Shown here: in pieces, positions 27,966 through 37,999 of the stretch
Layout of the letters: the number at the start of each line of letters is the position of its first letter
How positions within the stretch are numbered: the first letter of the stretch is position 1
From: Rhizobium jaguaris
GTDB taxonomy: Bacteria > Pseudomonadota > Alphaproteobacteria > Rhizobiales > Rhizobiaceae
Reading direction: 5' to 3'
Length of the DNA: 64,000 nt
Assembly: GCF_003627755.1 (NCBI RefSeq)
Contig: NZ_CP032694.1
Location: forward strand, 487,501 to 551,500
The notes under the pieces: model-generated
The model's input: only the letters and a program-made list of their open reading frames with translations
Told to the model about the DNA's origin: nothing
Database searches by the model: none
Position numbers and translations under genes: made by a program

Positions 27966-28181
27966 TCAGTGGCACGTCAGCCTCACACCGCCTTTGGGCT
28001 TGTCGAGATCCGGAATTGCGACATTATCGGCCTTTCGTGCAGCGTCTCTCTCCCGCTGTCTCCGTTGCATTTCCGCATTTGTGTAGGGCGTAGCACCGTG
28101 TTCGCGTTTTTCTCGTTTTCGTATTTCCCCCGCCGAAGCTGGAATGATTTTCAGCGATTTACGAATTGCTTCTAGGTCCAT
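27966..28181 (-). pseudogene. Unknown cargo gene, 3' end cut by IS3
   Basis: Begins MDLEAIRKSLKIIPASAG at the ATG 28181 with a strong ribosome site GGGGAG at 7-8 nt. The frame runs into the IS3 right end at 27980, and its last residues and stop come from the IS. The visible part is highly charged (IRKREKREHGA, MQRRQRERDAAR) and ends with DLDKPKGGVR. Not a recognised family. IS21 sits 64 bp upstream of its start. Confidence 0.5.
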
Positions 28182-28886
28182 GTATATCTCCCCTGTGCGT
28201 GCAGTGCTGCGCAGAACGTTTACTTTTGGCGAAGGTGTATTTGAGTGCAAATTCCGAGGCAATCCGCCCCCTGATTCCGAAATGATGTCGCCCCCCAATT
28301 CCGAGAATTAGTCGCCCCCTTGTTCCGAGATGATGCCGCCCCCTACGGAGGGATGTGGCAAGGGTGTTCTGCCGGTGTGAAGTTCCTTCCGTCAATGATG
28401 ACAAGGAAGGAACGGGATGCCTGCGGAGAGACTGGAGATGCGGCGTGTCCGCGAGATACTGAGATATCGGTCCGAGCAAGGGCTGGGCCACAAATCGATT
28501 GCGGTTCGGGTCGGAGCAGCAGCCTCGACGGTGCGCGAGACGCTGCGACGGGCGGCGGCTGCGGGGCTTTCGTGGCCGTTGGATGATGACGTGAGTGATG
28601 CCGTCCTGGAGGCGGCGCTCTACCGTGCGGCTGGGACGAAGACGGGTCATCGTCGCGCACCGGAGCCTGACTGGGTGCAAGTCCATCGCGAGCTCAAGCG
28701 CAAGCACGTGACGCTGCAAATTCTCTGGGACGAATACATAAGCCGTTATCCCGATGGTTACCGCTACAGCCGATATTGTGACCTCTATCGCGGCTGGGCG
28801 TTGAAGCTGCCGGTGACGATGCGGCAGGATCATATGGCGGGCGACAAATTGTTCGTCGACTACGCCGGTGACCTTGCCCCCAAGTT

Positions 28887-29816
28887 TTATCCAGTTTTGA
28901 GTTCGCTCCAGTGGTTTTGGGTTGCTGTATTCGGGGCGGTAGCGGCGGGTTGCGGTGCGGAGCCATTTCGGCTGCGCAGCACCGCATCACGTCGCGGGTT
29001 GATGGTCTGAGCGAACTCGGCAGGTGTCCTCCAGCCGAGTCCAGAGTGCGGGCGGTTATCGTTATAATCGCTGCGCCAGTTTGAAAGCGCTGAACGAGCA
29101 TGGGTCAGTGACGAGAACAGTGTTTCGTTCAGGAACTCGTCTCGCAGCCGTCCATTGAAGCTTTCGATGAAGGCGTTCTGGATCGGCTTGCCTGGCGCGA
29201 TATAGTGCCAATCTATCTTCGTCTTGTCCGTCCATTGCAGGATCGCATTGCTTGTGAACTCGCTGCCGTTATCACTGACGATCATCTTCGGCTTGCCACG
29301 CCCCTCGATGATCCGGTCCAGCTCACGAGCAACACGCAGGCCGGAAAGCGATGTATCGGCGATGAGACCCAGGCATTCTCTGGTGCAATCATCGACGACC
29401 GTCAGAACCCGGAACCTGCGACCATCGGTGAGTTGATCCGACACGAAGTCCAGCGACCAACGTTCATTGGCGGTTACTGGTATCAGCATCGGTGCTCGTG
29501 TGCCGATCGCTCGCTTGCGGCCACCACGCTTGCGCACGGTCAACTTCTCCTCCCGATAGAGCCGGAAGAGCTTCTTGTGGTTCACAAGGTGCCCCTCGCG
29601 TCTGAGCAGCACATGAATGCGTCGATAGCCGAAGCGGCGGCGTTCATGCGCCAACGCCTTCATCCGCTCGCGAAGGCCCTGGTCGTCGATGCGGCTGCTT
29701 TCGTAACGAACTGTCATCCGGCAAACGCCGATGGCTTTACACGCCCGCCGTTCACTCATCCGATGGTGATCCATCAGATGCGCGACAGCGTTCCGCTTTG
29801 CTGCGGGCGTCACCAC
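28887..29816 (-). CDS. IS3 transposase OrfB (second IS)
   Basis: 309 aa DDE domain: [32 protein letters not shown] and [13 protein letters not shown], ending with [19 protein letters not shown]. The GTG at 29816 overlaps orfA by 7 bp; a frameshift fusion with OrfA is expected. Appears intact. Confidence 0.95.
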   Translation of the reverse strand: MVTPAAKRNAVAHLMDHHRMSERRACKAIGVCRMTVRYESSRIDDQGLRERMKALAHERRRFGYRRIHVLLRREGHLVNHKKLFRLYREEKLTVRKRGGRKRAIGTRAPMLIPVTANERWSLDFVSDQLTDGRRFRVLTVVDDCTRECLGLIADTSLSGLRVARELDRIIEGRGKPKMIVSDNGSEFTSNAILQWTDKTKIDWHYIAPGKPIQNAFIESFNGRLRDEFLNETLFSSLTHARSALSNWRSDYNDNRPHSGLGWRTPAEFAQTINPRRDAVLRSRNGSAPQPAATAPNTATQNHWSELKTG

Positions 29817-30076
29817 TTCTTTCCCAAAAGGTCTTTCAACGCGGCATTGTCGAGCATCGCGTCCGCCAGAAGCCGCTTCAGCTTCGTGTTCTCGTCCTCC
29901 AGCGTCTTCAGCCGCTTGGCCTCAGACACCTCCATCCCGCCGAATCTGGCCTTCCATTTATAGATGCTGGCATCGCTGACGCCGTGCTTGCGGCAAAGCT
30001 CCGATACTGGCGTGCCCGCCTCGTGCTCCTTCAGAATGCCGATAATCTGTTCGTCAGTAAAACGGTTGCGTTTCAT
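29810..30076 (-). CDS. IS3 transposase OrfA (second IS)
   Basis: 88 aa helix-turn-helix protein: [20 protein letters not shown], then [19 protein letters not shown] and a coiled-coil tail. It is clearly homologous to the OrfA at 26772 but distinct, as are the IS ends. Confidence 0.95.
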   Translation of the reverse strand: MKRNRFTDEQIIGILKEHEAGTPVSELCRKHGVSDASIYKWKARFGGMEVSEAKRLKTLEDENTKLKRLLADAMLDNAALKDLLGKKW

Positions 30077-31255
30077 TCCCTGGTCCTCTCAATGGGCCAG
30101 AGCTTACTTCAAAATGGATTATTTCAACGGGGCAAGGTCACCGGCGACACGGTCACTGTTGTCGTTGATCGGCTGTCGGGCAAAACACGGCAGGCCCATT
30201 TATTTGTCGCTGTCCTGGGGGCATCCAGTCTTTCGTTCGCGCAGGCGCGCTGGACCGAGACGCTTCCGGACTGGGTCGAATGCCATGTTCAGGCGCTGGA
30301 GTTCTTCGGCGGTGCGCCGGCGTTGCTGGTTCCCGACAATGCCAAGGTGGCGATCATCAAGGCGTGCCACTTCGATCCCCAGGTCAACCGGACGTATTGC
30401 GCGATGGCAGCGCATTATGGCAGCGCCGTCCTGCCGACGAGGCCGAGACGCCCCCGCGACAAGGCGAAAGTCGAGGCTGCGGTTCGTATCGTCGAGCGTT
30501 GGCTGCTGGGCCGCCTCCGCCATCGCACCTTCTACAGTCTGGCCGAAGTCAATGCGGCGATTGCCGACTTGCTATATGATTTGAACGACAGGCGTGTCCT
30601 TCGCCGGGTTGGCGTCACGCGCCGCCAATTGTTCGAAGAGCTCGACCGGCCCGCTTTAAGGCCATTGCCCGTTGAACGCTATGTCTTTGCGGAATGGCGT
30701 ATCCGGCGTGCTGGATTGGATTACCACGTCGAGATCGAGCGGCATTATTACTCCGTTCCCTATCGCTTTGCTCGCGAGCAAGTCGAGGCGCGCATCACCG
30801 CCAATACGATCGAGATATTCCACAAAGGCGAGCGAATAGCCGCTCATCGCCGCTCCAGCGGTAACGGCAAGCACACCACAATCCCCGATCACATGCCCTC
30901 GGCCCACCGCCGCTTTGCCGACTGGACGATCGAACGCATTCAACGCGAGGCCTCTTCCATCGGGCCGGAGGTTGCATTGCTGTGTGAGAAGATCCTCGCC
31001 GACAGGCCGCACCCGGAGCAGGGCTTTCGAGCCTGCATGGGAATTATCCGCCTGAACAAAAGCTTTGGCCGCGACAGAGTGAACGCTGCTTGCAGCCGTG
31101 CGCTTGAGATCGGGGCCCGGACCTACGGTTCGGTGCGCTCCATCCTCGACAATCATCTCGATCGAGCCGCCTCCACCAATGGACCACCTTCGCATGAGCC
31201 TATCCAACACGAAAACATCCGTGGACCTCGCTATTACCACTAAGGAGAACAAAGA

Positions 31256-31993
31256 ATGCTTGCCCATCCAACACTCGACAAACTCAATTCCATGGGCCTG
31301 GCCGGCATGGCAAAGGCCTTCGGGGAGCTCGTCACCAACGGCGAAGCCGAACATCTCTCGCATGCCGAGTGGCTAGGACTGCTGCTCGAACGGGAGTGGA
31401 GTTCCCGCTACGATCGTAAGCTTGCCGCACGCCTCAGGTTTGCCAAGCTTCGCCACCAGGCCACCCCGGAAGATGTCGACTACCGCAGCGAGCGCGGCCT
31501 TGATCGCGCGCTCTTCATGAAGCTGCTCGGCGGCGACTGGATCAACGCTCATGACAATCTGGCCATTTGCGGACCCTCGGGTGTCGGAAAAAGCTGGTTA
31601 GCCTGCGCTCTCGGCCACAAGGCTTGCCGTGACGATCGTTCCGTTCTCTATCAGCGTGTCCCACGACTGTTTGCTCAGCTCGCACTTGCTCGCGGCGACG
31701 GCAGGTATGCTCGGCTGCAACGTACCCTGGGCCATGTTCAAGTCCTGATCCTCGACGACTGGGGTCTCGAACCGCTCAACGAACAGGCCCGGCACGACCT
31801 CCTCGAAATCCTGGAAGATCGCTACGGCCGCAGATCAACCATCATTACCAGCCAACTTCCGGTGTCGGCATGGCACGACGTCATAGGAAACCCGACTTAT
31901 GCTGATGCCATCCTGGATCGCCTCGTTCACAACGCCCATCGCATCGAATTGAGCGGCGATAGCCTACGCCGAAACCTGCCCCGAAAAGCTTGA
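31256..31993 (+). CDS. istB: IS21 helper ATPase IstB
   Basis: 245 aa AAA+ ATPase of the DnaC/IstB type that assists IstA. Walker A GPSGVGKSW near residue 105 and Walker B VLILDDWGLE near 162 are present, followed by RRSTIITSQLPVSAWH. It starts 12 bp after istA. Intact, although its partner is broken. Confidence 0.95.
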   Translation: MLAHPTLDKLNSMGLAGMAKAFGELVTNGEAEHLSHAEWLGLLLEREWSSRYDRKLAARLRFAKLRHQATPEDVDYRSERGLDRALFMKLLGGDWINAHDNLAICGPSGVGKSWLACALGHKACRDDRSVLYQRVPRLFAQLALARGDGRYARLQRTLGHVQVLILDDWGLEPLNEQARHDLLEILEDRYGRRSTIITSQLPVSAWHDVIGNPTYADAILDRLVHNAHRIELSGDSLRRNLPRKA

Positions 31994-32181
31994 CACCCCG
32001 CCTAAATGGACTGACAACAATCATCGCCTGCAGACCCCACTAAACAGGGGGCGAGATCATCCCGGAATCAAGGGGCGCAATCATCTCGGAACAAAGGGGC
32101 GGCTTCATCGGAATCGGCATTTGAGGAAGTTATTAAGCGCCGGCCGCTTGGTATTTCGGGCGGAAACGCAACCGCAATACC

Positions 32182-32757
32182 TCAGTAATTTTCAATTGTT
32201 CCATCGGAAAACGCGACACGCTCTATTTGTACGTTCGCTATTGCTCTGCCGGTCGATACAGGGCCGATTAGTGCATCGAAATCATTCGAATTTACAGGGT
32301 TCTTTTCCCAAAAATAGTATTTTGGACTTTGAATGATTTTTCCGGCCGGAATTATTATATCCAAGTCTTTCTTCGCTACTATGATGTCCTGACCGAAAGC
32401 GTTGGTTATTCGGAGATTGAAGGTTAGCGCCACAACCTCCTTGTTCGAAAAGTTTGCAAATGTCGGGGTAAATCGAACGCGAGCGAAGGTTGTGAAGCCT
32501 TCGTTGTCGACCGCAAACCTACCCAAGGAGAAAGTAACCGGTTGGGATGGCTTGAGTGGCTGCTCAGCCGCGCTAGCAGCAGCCTCGTGGGCGCTGCTTG
32601 GCGGCACTTCAATAGAATCAAAGCAGGTAAGGCGCCGCATTGGATCACGCTCCGACCTACATGCTTCGAAATTACTCAGATAGTCGGCTTGAGCGACCGA
32701 AGTCCACAAACTGGAAAATGTCAGCGCTAGGCCAAGGCAAATAGCTCTTTTCATCAT
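32182..32757 (-). CDS. Hypothetical exported protein (cargo)
   Basis: 191 aa with a signal peptide (residues 1-24, ending AQA). The early mature region has YLSNFEACRSERDPMRRLTCFD. This C-x(n)-RL-x-CFD pattern occurs in several periplasmic protein families and probably forms a disulfide. The C-terminal ~120 residues are beta-rich (VRFTPTFANFSN, LTFNLRITNAFGQDI), suggesting an immunoglobulin-like domain. No function is known. Before the IS21 insertion it lay just upstream of the truncated gene at 28181. Confidence 0.6.
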   Translation of the reverse strand: MMKRAICLGLALTFSSLWTSVAQADYLSNFEACRSERDPMRRLTCFDSIEVPPSSAHEAAASAAEQPLKPSQPVTFSLGRFAVDNEGFTTFARVRFTPTFANFSNKEVVALTFNLRITNAFGQDIIVAKKDLDIIIPAGKIIQSPKYYFWEKNPVNSNDFDALIGPVSTGRAIANVQIERVAFSDGTIENY

Positions 32758-32880
32758 GCGGAAATTGTAACCTTCAAAAGTCGAGCGGCCCTATTCAGTA
32801 TAGGCATATTTATAACCGTATACGGGTAAAAATAAACCTATTAATGGCGAAAAATGCATCATGTGACGTAGACGGTCAGT

Positions 32881-33117
32881 ATGATTACGTCACGTCAAAT
32901 ACGGGCCGCGAGAGCGCTCCTTGGTTGGTCCCAGCAGGAGCTGGCAGACAAAGCTATCGTGTCACTGAATGCGGTGGTGCGCATCGAGACAGGAAAAGTG
33001 GACCCGCGAATAAGCACGCTCAATGCGATTGAAACTGCGCTTCGCAAGGCGGGTGTCGAATTTCTGGCTGCTGGCACGAAAGGCGAAGGCGTTCGATTAA
33101 ACACGGCTGATGGTTGA
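32881..33117 (+). CDS. XRE family helix-turn-helix regulator
   Basis: 78 aa single-domain protein: MITSRQIRAARALLGWSQQELADKA, then VSLNAVVRIETGK, the classic Xre/Cro helix-turn-helix, with a short C-terminal tail. It could regulate cargo genes of the element. Divergent from the exported protein at 32757. Confidence 0.8.
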   Translation: MITSRQIRAARALLGWSQQELADKAIVSLNAVVRIETGKVDPRISTLNAIETALRKAGVEFLAAGTKGEGVRLNTADG

Positions 33118-33223
33118 TGTGAGTGATTTCGAGCCGCAGGGCGGTCAGCGAAGATGAACCTGGTTACAATCCAGGTATTAATCCGCGCTCCCACGCTTAG
33201 CCGGCACTTATTCTGCTGGAATT

Positions 33224-34042
33224 CTAACTGGTCGGTCGGAGTGCCCTAAGCAATTGGGAGGCGATCGCGAAATAAGACGTGTAAAAGAGGTCCGCGGAAT
33301 CATACGGATTTGGGTGGGCTTGTATTGCTTCAACCATTCCTTCTTGGCTCTGGATGATCGCCGGAATAATATTTTGTCGATCTGCGGCGAGAACGATACC
33401 TGCTTTTTGAAGGAACTTGTCGGCTTCAGTTTTAAATTTGGTGCGCTGCTCGGGCGTGACTTTCGGGAAAAACTGTAGATAGAACATGAGGTGCACCGAC
33501 TTTTTCAATGAATCGCGAAGCGGACTGTCGGCTGGCGTCCAATAGAACGTCGCCAAGTTCCTAACGAAGTCATCATTATATTCGGGGGGCAGATTTGCGA
33601 TTGCCTGCTTGCGCGTCTTGTCATTCAAGACCTTGGCTAGCAGCTCTCCTAGAGAGTCGCCGCCTTTGATTGTGGTAGAAAGGGTGGCGTTTTGCGGAGA
33701 CCAAAATTTAGCTTCGTCAAATGATATGTGAATATCGAGCAACCCGGCTAACCACGGCGTCCAGATCTTCTCCAGTTCTTCGTCAAAATCTTTTCTGATT
33801 TTGCGACCTAATTTAAGAAGATTTTCAAGATCTTCTATCAGGGAAGCGACACGGGGGATATTGAACTTCTCGAACTCATTGTAGCGGACAAGATATGCTT
33901 TGTGACGCTCCAATGACCGTGAAAAGATATAGCCGGCCAGGGCGACAATGAGCGCAAGCAGACCTTTATCCAATAGCGTATTGATGATCGGGACTTGTTG
34001 GCTCGCCGTTAAGGCATCCCACCACTGCCAAAATCCGCCCAT
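33224..34042 (-). CDS. Hypothetical membrane-anchored protein (cargo)
   Basis: 272 aa. One N-terminal transmembrane helix (about 23-44, LLDKGLLALIVALAGYIFS) is followed by a charged, mostly helical cytoplasmic domain with a coiled-coil-like segment (ASLIEDLENLLKLGRKIRKDFDEELEKI). No family is recognised. Composition is A+T-richer than the chromosome, as in the rest of the element. Confidence 0.6.
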   Translation of the reverse strand: MGGFWQWWDALTASQQVPIINTLLDKGLLALIVALAGYIFSRSLERHKAYLVRYNEFEKFNIPRVASLIEDLENLLKLGRKIRKDFDEELEKIWTPWLAGLLDIHISFDEAKFWSPQNATLSTTIKGGDSLGELLAKVLNDKTRKQAIANLPPEYNDDFVRNLATFYWTPADSPLRDSLKKSVHLMFYLQFFPKVTPEQRTKFKTEADKFLQKAGIVLAADRQNIIPAIIQSQEGMVEAIQAHPNPYDSADLFYTSYFAIASQLLRALRPTS

Positions 34043-34273
34043 GTGCTACCCCGAAAAATCGTATCAAACGACAACCACCAGGATAACACAGAGCCAGTCC
34101 AGGAAAACAGTAAGCGGCATCCTAATTGGAGTTGATCGCAATAATTCTAGGATAGATCTCCCTGAAACCGACCAGAAACTTGACAATCGCCGCAATTCGC
34201 GCAAAATTTACTTCCAATGCGGTCATCAATATTCCGGCGTTATCTCCTAACATCTTCACCTCGGGGGCAAGCA

Positions 34274-35188
34274 ATGACCAATTGTGACGCAGTGCTTCGC
34301 CAAAATGTCGAATCGTACAATGCAAATTTCTCAATATGGATGTCTTACATCAGCAGTCTTGAGAGGGACGTTACTCAAAACAAGTCATCCGCGCTGGGCA
34401 TTTCGTATGCGGGTGTAGGGCTTAACTACTCCGATGCGAAGTCGATGTCTGAGTTTGTTAGTCAACATCAAAATTACCAACTTAGTCAACAACAGAGCGA
34501 ATCCCTGCTGCGTTCGACACTATCACCAGATAGCGTACGAGCGTACATCGCCTGTATAAACAAGGACGATCCTGTAAGTATCCTGTTGCCAGATTCAGCT
34601 GTAACCGACGCTGTATTTCAGTTTAAGATTACTTGGAATCCCAATTATCGTGGGGTAAAACCTAGCGAAATGAAGGTTACGGTTACAGGCGGAACAATCG
34701 ACGGTCAAAATGAAAAGAAAATTAAATTAATTCCGCCTCAGGACAGCCCAATATTCGTCCTTGAGCGAGATAAAGGTGGATATGTGCCACTATATATCAG
34801 CGCTTACATCGATGGTCAGGCCAGTGATATTGTGTCGTTGCCTTCATTCCCAGATTTTATTGTGAAGATTCTGGCGCGGAATTCACAGGCGATTGACAGC
34901 ATACGAGACGGGCAGCACGGGACTTCCTTAGTTCAGGGCAAACTTTGCATACAGCCTACCGATGGAAACTCGAGGTTACTGCCTAATACGTTAGCTTGGG
35001 TCGGTAGCTCAGTTGGCGACCCAAATAGAGCGAGAGCCGATGTCACGACTCACGCAGCAGAGAATAGCTCCACTTTAGTCTGCGGACACTGGTGGAATAG
35101 CTCCGGGGCAAACGAGGAGTCTAATCGACTTACAGGTTACTTCGTTGTGCAAGAAGTGTATACAGACCCAGTGCAAAAACCAGCATAG
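34274..35188 (+). CDS. Hypothetical protein (cargo), unrecognised
   Basis: 304 aa from the ATG at 34274, preceded by CGGGGGC; an upstream frame start at 34217 seems less likely. The N-terminal third is helical (VESYNANFSIWMSYISSLE) and ends in a short Cys-containing motif AYIACINKD. The C-terminal two thirds look like beta-sandwich segments (FQFKITWNPNYRGVKPSEMK, LYISAYIDG). No signal peptide is evident. Function unknown. Confidence 0.55.
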   Translation: MTNCDAVLRQNVESYNANFSIWMSYISSLERDVTQNKSSALGISYAGVGLNYSDAKSMSEFVSQHQNYQLSQQQSESLLRSTLSPDSVRAYIACINKDDPVSILLPDSAVTDAVFQFKITWNPNYRGVKPSEMKVTVTGGTIDGQNEKKIKLIPPQDSPIFVLERDKGGYVPLYISAYIDGQASDIVSLPSFPDFIVKILARNSQAIDSIRDGQHGTSLVQGKLCIQPTDGNSRLLPNTLAWVGSSVGDPNRARADVTTHAAENSSTLVCGHWWNSSGANEESNRLTGYFVVQEVYTDPVQKPA

Positions 35189-35519
35189 TCTTGTGCAGGT
35201 AAGGCTTTGGCAGCGAATTTGCCAAAAATTTTTGCCTTGTCTACAAATCGCGCATCGGCGTCGTTGGTTCAGTTTAGGAAGAGTTTAAGCACTCGGTACT
35301 GCCGTCGCCATTTGTGCTTCCAATAAAGTCTTCCATACTAGGCCTTTTGCCAGACGCTTGAAATTTTCAGCTGAATGAAGGACGCGAGAAGGTTCTAAAC
35401 GGCGAAGAGCGTCAGAGCGACTCGATGTCGCGCCCCGGAAGGTTCGTCTTTCCGTAACCCACCGCTCGAGGTGTGCCTTCAGGGAGGCGGGCGACATCAT
35501 CTCAACACAAGGCAGTGCC
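35189..35519. other. Intergenic region in the element, no clear gene
   Basis: About 330 bp. A 78-codon minus frame (35285-35521) overlaps the start of the next gene and has no ribosome site or family resemblance, so I do not call it. Confidence 0.4.
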
Positions 35520-35816
35520 ATGACAACTACTCATGTTCTTGAAATCCTTCTTATCATAGCAGGGATAGTAGGTATCTTTGGCTGGATGAATGCGCATGCA
35601 CTGCGTATACAAAAGCAAGCGCTGCGAGCGTCGCTGGACGAAGTACAGTCAGAGTCAACCACCATACGAGCGGAACTGGCGGAGTCCCAGGCTTTGACGG
35701 CGGTCCTCGAGGCTAAGCCTAAGGGAATTGGCGTGGACTCAACGATAGCTCTGAAGTGAGCGCAATGAATGGCCCACGGCTTTTGTGATTGACTAAAATA
35801 GGTTTCTGGCTCTCGG

Positions 35817-36380
35817 TCAGAACTTCTGCTTTGCCCGCTTCGGCATAAAATAGGTTCGGATATTGACGAGTGCTTCGGCGACGGCAGCAGCATCCTGGTG
35901 GGTCGCTTTCCGTTTTATCTCGCCGAGCTTGCGGAGTGGCGCGATGATATCCCCAGTGACGGCATGACCTCGAAGGACAGGCCGCCACAGCTTCGGCGCA
36001 TACCCTGTTCCCAGCAAAAAGCAGAGGTCCCAATCAAATGGATCAAGGGTCTGATCATCGATCTGGGTGAACCTTGGCCGGTGGTCTTTCGGTCTCTCGG
36101 AAAGGCTTGCAGATATCCGATTATACTCTGCAACGATCGTCTGCACGGCCCGATGTTCGGTTGTTTCCATCGGCAGGTTTAGGGCATCCGGGCCGGTCAG
36201 TTCCGGGATCCATTGCCGTGGGTCGATGAACTTCGGGCCGATGATGAGGGCCGTAAGATAACCATCGAGACTGCTCATTGACCAGATAGGCGATGGCGGA
36301 CGACGTCTCCTGATAAAGGCTTCGAACGCTTCGTCATCGAGCTTCGGTCGCGGCGTCATCTCCTGGCTGTTCTGTGTCAT
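35817..36380 (-). CDS. UPF0149 (YgfB/YecA-like) family protein, IS66 passenger
   Basis: 187 aa from the ATG at 36380, which overlaps the tnpC stop (ATGA). LDDEAFEAFIRRRRPPSPIWSMSSLDGYLTAL and PRQWIPELTG, then FDWDLCFLLGTGYAPK, match the UPF0149/YecA family. The SEC-C metal-binding tail seen in some members is absent. It is inside the IS ends and coupled to the transposase, so it travels with the IS; its job is unknown. Confidence 0.82.
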   Translation of the reverse strand: MTQNSQEMTPRPKLDDEAFEAFIRRRRPPSPIWSMSSLDGYLTALIIGPKFIDPRQWIPELTGPDALNLPMETTEHRAVQTIVAEYNRISASLSERPKDHRPRFTQIDDQTLDPFDWDLCFLLGTGYAPKLWRPVLRGHAVTGDIIAPLRKLGEIKRKATHQDAAAVAEALVNIRTYFMPKRAKQKF

Positions 36381-37984
36381 GCCGCTTGTCGCTCCTGCTG
36401 TGTCATCGCTTCGCGCTCCGCCTTCCAGGCCCAAGGCAAAAGGCTCTCCATCTCGTTGGCTTTCACTTTGCCGGAGATGATGCGCTCCAGCACATCGGCA
36501 AGCCAGACGTCGGGGTCCACGCCGTTAAGCTTTGCCGTGTTCACGAGCGATGCCAGGACCGCGAAGGTCTTGCCACCCCGCTCGTTGCCCACGAATAATG
36601 AGTTCTTTCTCGTCAAGGCCACGGATTTCATTGAACGCTCGACGACATTGGAGTCCACCTCGATCCGGCCATCCTCCAGGAAGGCTGTCAGTCCGCTCCA
36701 GTGGTTGAGCATGTAAGTGACTGCCTTGCCAAGTGCCGATTTCGACGACACCTCGTCGCTCAGTTCGGTGAGATGGACCTTCAGTTCTCTCATGATGGGA
36801 GCTGCCTCACGACGCCTGCCGCTAAGCCGGGTATCTTCATCTTCCCCTCGTAGTTTTGCTTCGATGCGATAGATTTCGGCAATCCTGGCAAGGATCGACA
36901 AGGCCTCCGAAGAGCCGGTCAGTTTGACGACATCAACGAACTTTCGCCGTGCATGGGCGAGGCAGAAGGCCAGCCGCATGGGGGCAACGTTGCTCTTGCC
37001 GCGTCGTTTGACCATGGTTTTATAGGCTTGGTATCCATCAACCTGAAGCACGCCGGCAAACGACGACAGTTGCCCCTCAACCTCGCGAGCGCTGCGGCTT
37101 TCGGCAAAAGTATAGGCCACCGCCGGTGGCGCCGGACCATTCCAGGGGCGGTCGTCAACTGCTTGCGCCCATAACTGGCAAAGCTTGGTTCGTTTGCGCC
37201 CCGGATCGAGGCGCGGAAGTGGCGTCTCGTCACAGAACACCCTTGGCTGCGAGCGGATGAAGGCGGTGAGTGCATCATAGAGAAGTTCGAGCCACCAGGC
37301 GACCCGCGTCACCCAGGCACCGAGTGTGCCGCGATCGATGATGACGCCGCAGGAGGCCAGCATCTGGGCCTGGCGATTGAGCGGGAGATGCCAGGCAAAC
37401 TTCGAAACAGCGACATGCGCGGCAAACGCCGTGGTCACCATGCCACCGTCCATCACGCGCGCTGGTGCCGGCGCCTGCACAACAACGTTTTCGCAAGCCC
37501 GGCATGCATAGCGCGGCCGGATCGTCCGTTTCACCCTGACAACCGCAGGCACGATGTCGAGCGCCTCGCTGACATCAGCGCCGATGCAATGAAGTTCGAA
37601 CGAACAGCAGGGACAAGTCTTGCTCTCCGGCTCGATGACCTCGTCATAACGCGGAAGGTGTTTGGGCAAGCGGCCGATATTGCGGGCTGGCGATCTCCGT
37701 GCCTGCGTTTTGTCGTCATCGACTGGCGCGACATCGTCATTGGCAGCAACGGGAATGTCGCTTAGATCGCCAAGATCGAGCATTGCCTGCGTCGGATCGA
37801 GCACCGTCATCTTCTCCGATTTCGTCCCGAAGAGTTGGCGCTCAAGGAAGGCCACGCGCGCCTTGAGGTCGGCATTCTCTTCGTTGAGCGAGAGAATGAT
37901 CCGGGTCAATTGCGCAGCATCCTGGGGCAAGGGATCGGGTCGAAGCGGCATGACAGACCCTACCATATGAGCCTGAATCTTCAA
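36377..37984 (-). CDS. tnpC: IS66 transposase TnpC
   Basis: 535 aa. Coiled-coil N-terminus (NEENADLKARVAFLERQLFG), a zinc-binding segment CPCCSFELHCIG with CRACE, and the DDE domain with RVFCDETPLP (Asp), LQVDGYQAYK (Asp) and EVDSNVVERSMK (Glu). Ends with the IS66 C-terminal segment LLPWAWK. Apparently intact. Confidence 0.96.
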   Translation of the reverse strand: MKIQAHMVGSVMPLRPDPLPQDAAQLTRIILSLNEENADLKARVAFLERQLFGTKSEKMTVLDPTQAMLDLGDLSDIPVAANDDVAPVDDDKTQARRSPARNIGRLPKHLPRYDEVIEPESKTCPCCSFELHCIGADVSEALDIVPAVVRVKRTIRPRYACRACENVVVQAPAPARVMDGGMVTTAFAAHVAVSKFAWHLPLNRQAQMLASCGVIIDRGTLGAWVTRVAWWLELLYDALTAFIRSQPRVFCDETPLPRLDPGRKRTKLCQLWAQAVDDRPWNGPAPPAVAYTFAESRSAREVEGQLSSFAGVLQVDGYQAYKTMVKRRGKSNVAPMRLAFCLAHARRKFVDVVKLTGSSEALSILARIAEIYRIEAKLRGEDEDTRLSGRRREAAPIMRELKVHLTELSDEVSSKSALGKAVTYMLNHWSGLTAFLEDGRIEVDSNVVERSMKSVALTRKNSLFVGNERGGKTFAVLASLVNTAKLNGVDPDVWLADVLERIISGKVKANEMESLLPWAWKAEREAMTQQERQAA

Positions 37985-37999
37985 GCAAAACCAATAGGA

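Larger units (their letters stand above)
26709..27979 (+). mobile_element. IS3 family (IS407 group) insertion sequence, first copy
   Basis: 1271 bp with ends TGACGTGCCACTG at both termini in inverted orientation. It encodes overlapping orfA and orfB. Flanks are ATTC on the left and GCCT on the right, so the 4 bp duplication expected for this group is absent. Genes on both sides are truncated at the IS, suggesting an adjacent deletion or recombination after insertion. Confidence 0.9.
28869..30140 (-). mobile_element. IS3 family (IS407 group) insertion sequence, second type, nested in istA
   Basis: 1272 bp with inverted ends TGACCTTGCCCC and a perfect 4 bp target duplication CCGG (28865-28868, 30141-30144). 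It differs from the first IS3, whose ends are TGACGTGCCACTG. It is oriented opposite to the IS21. Confidence 0.95.
28417..31243 (+). pseudogene. istA: istA transposase gene disrupted by IS3
   Basis: The 5' part (28417-28868) encodes the N-terminal helix-turn-helix region (GLGHKSIAVRVGAAASTVRETL) and LFVDYAG. The 3' part resumes at 30145 with TVTVVVDRLSGKT and runs to 31243, with WVECHVQALEFFGG, VPDNAK and the Glu region RDKAKVEAAV. Deleting the IS3 and one copy of its CCGG duplication restores VDYAGDTVTV in frame. As it stands no complete IstA can be made. Confidence 0.93.
28246..32119 (+). mobile_element. IS21 family insertion sequence (interrupted by an IS3)
   Basis: Each end carries several copies of a degenerate unit (ATTCCGAGATGATGCCGCCCC-like), four on the left and three on the right in inverse orientation, as in IS21 elements. 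A 6 bp duplication TTTGAG flanks it (28240-28245 and 32120-32125). It encodes istA, split by a nested IS3, and istB. Removing the nested IS leaves a complete element of about 2.6 kb. Confidence 0.93.
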
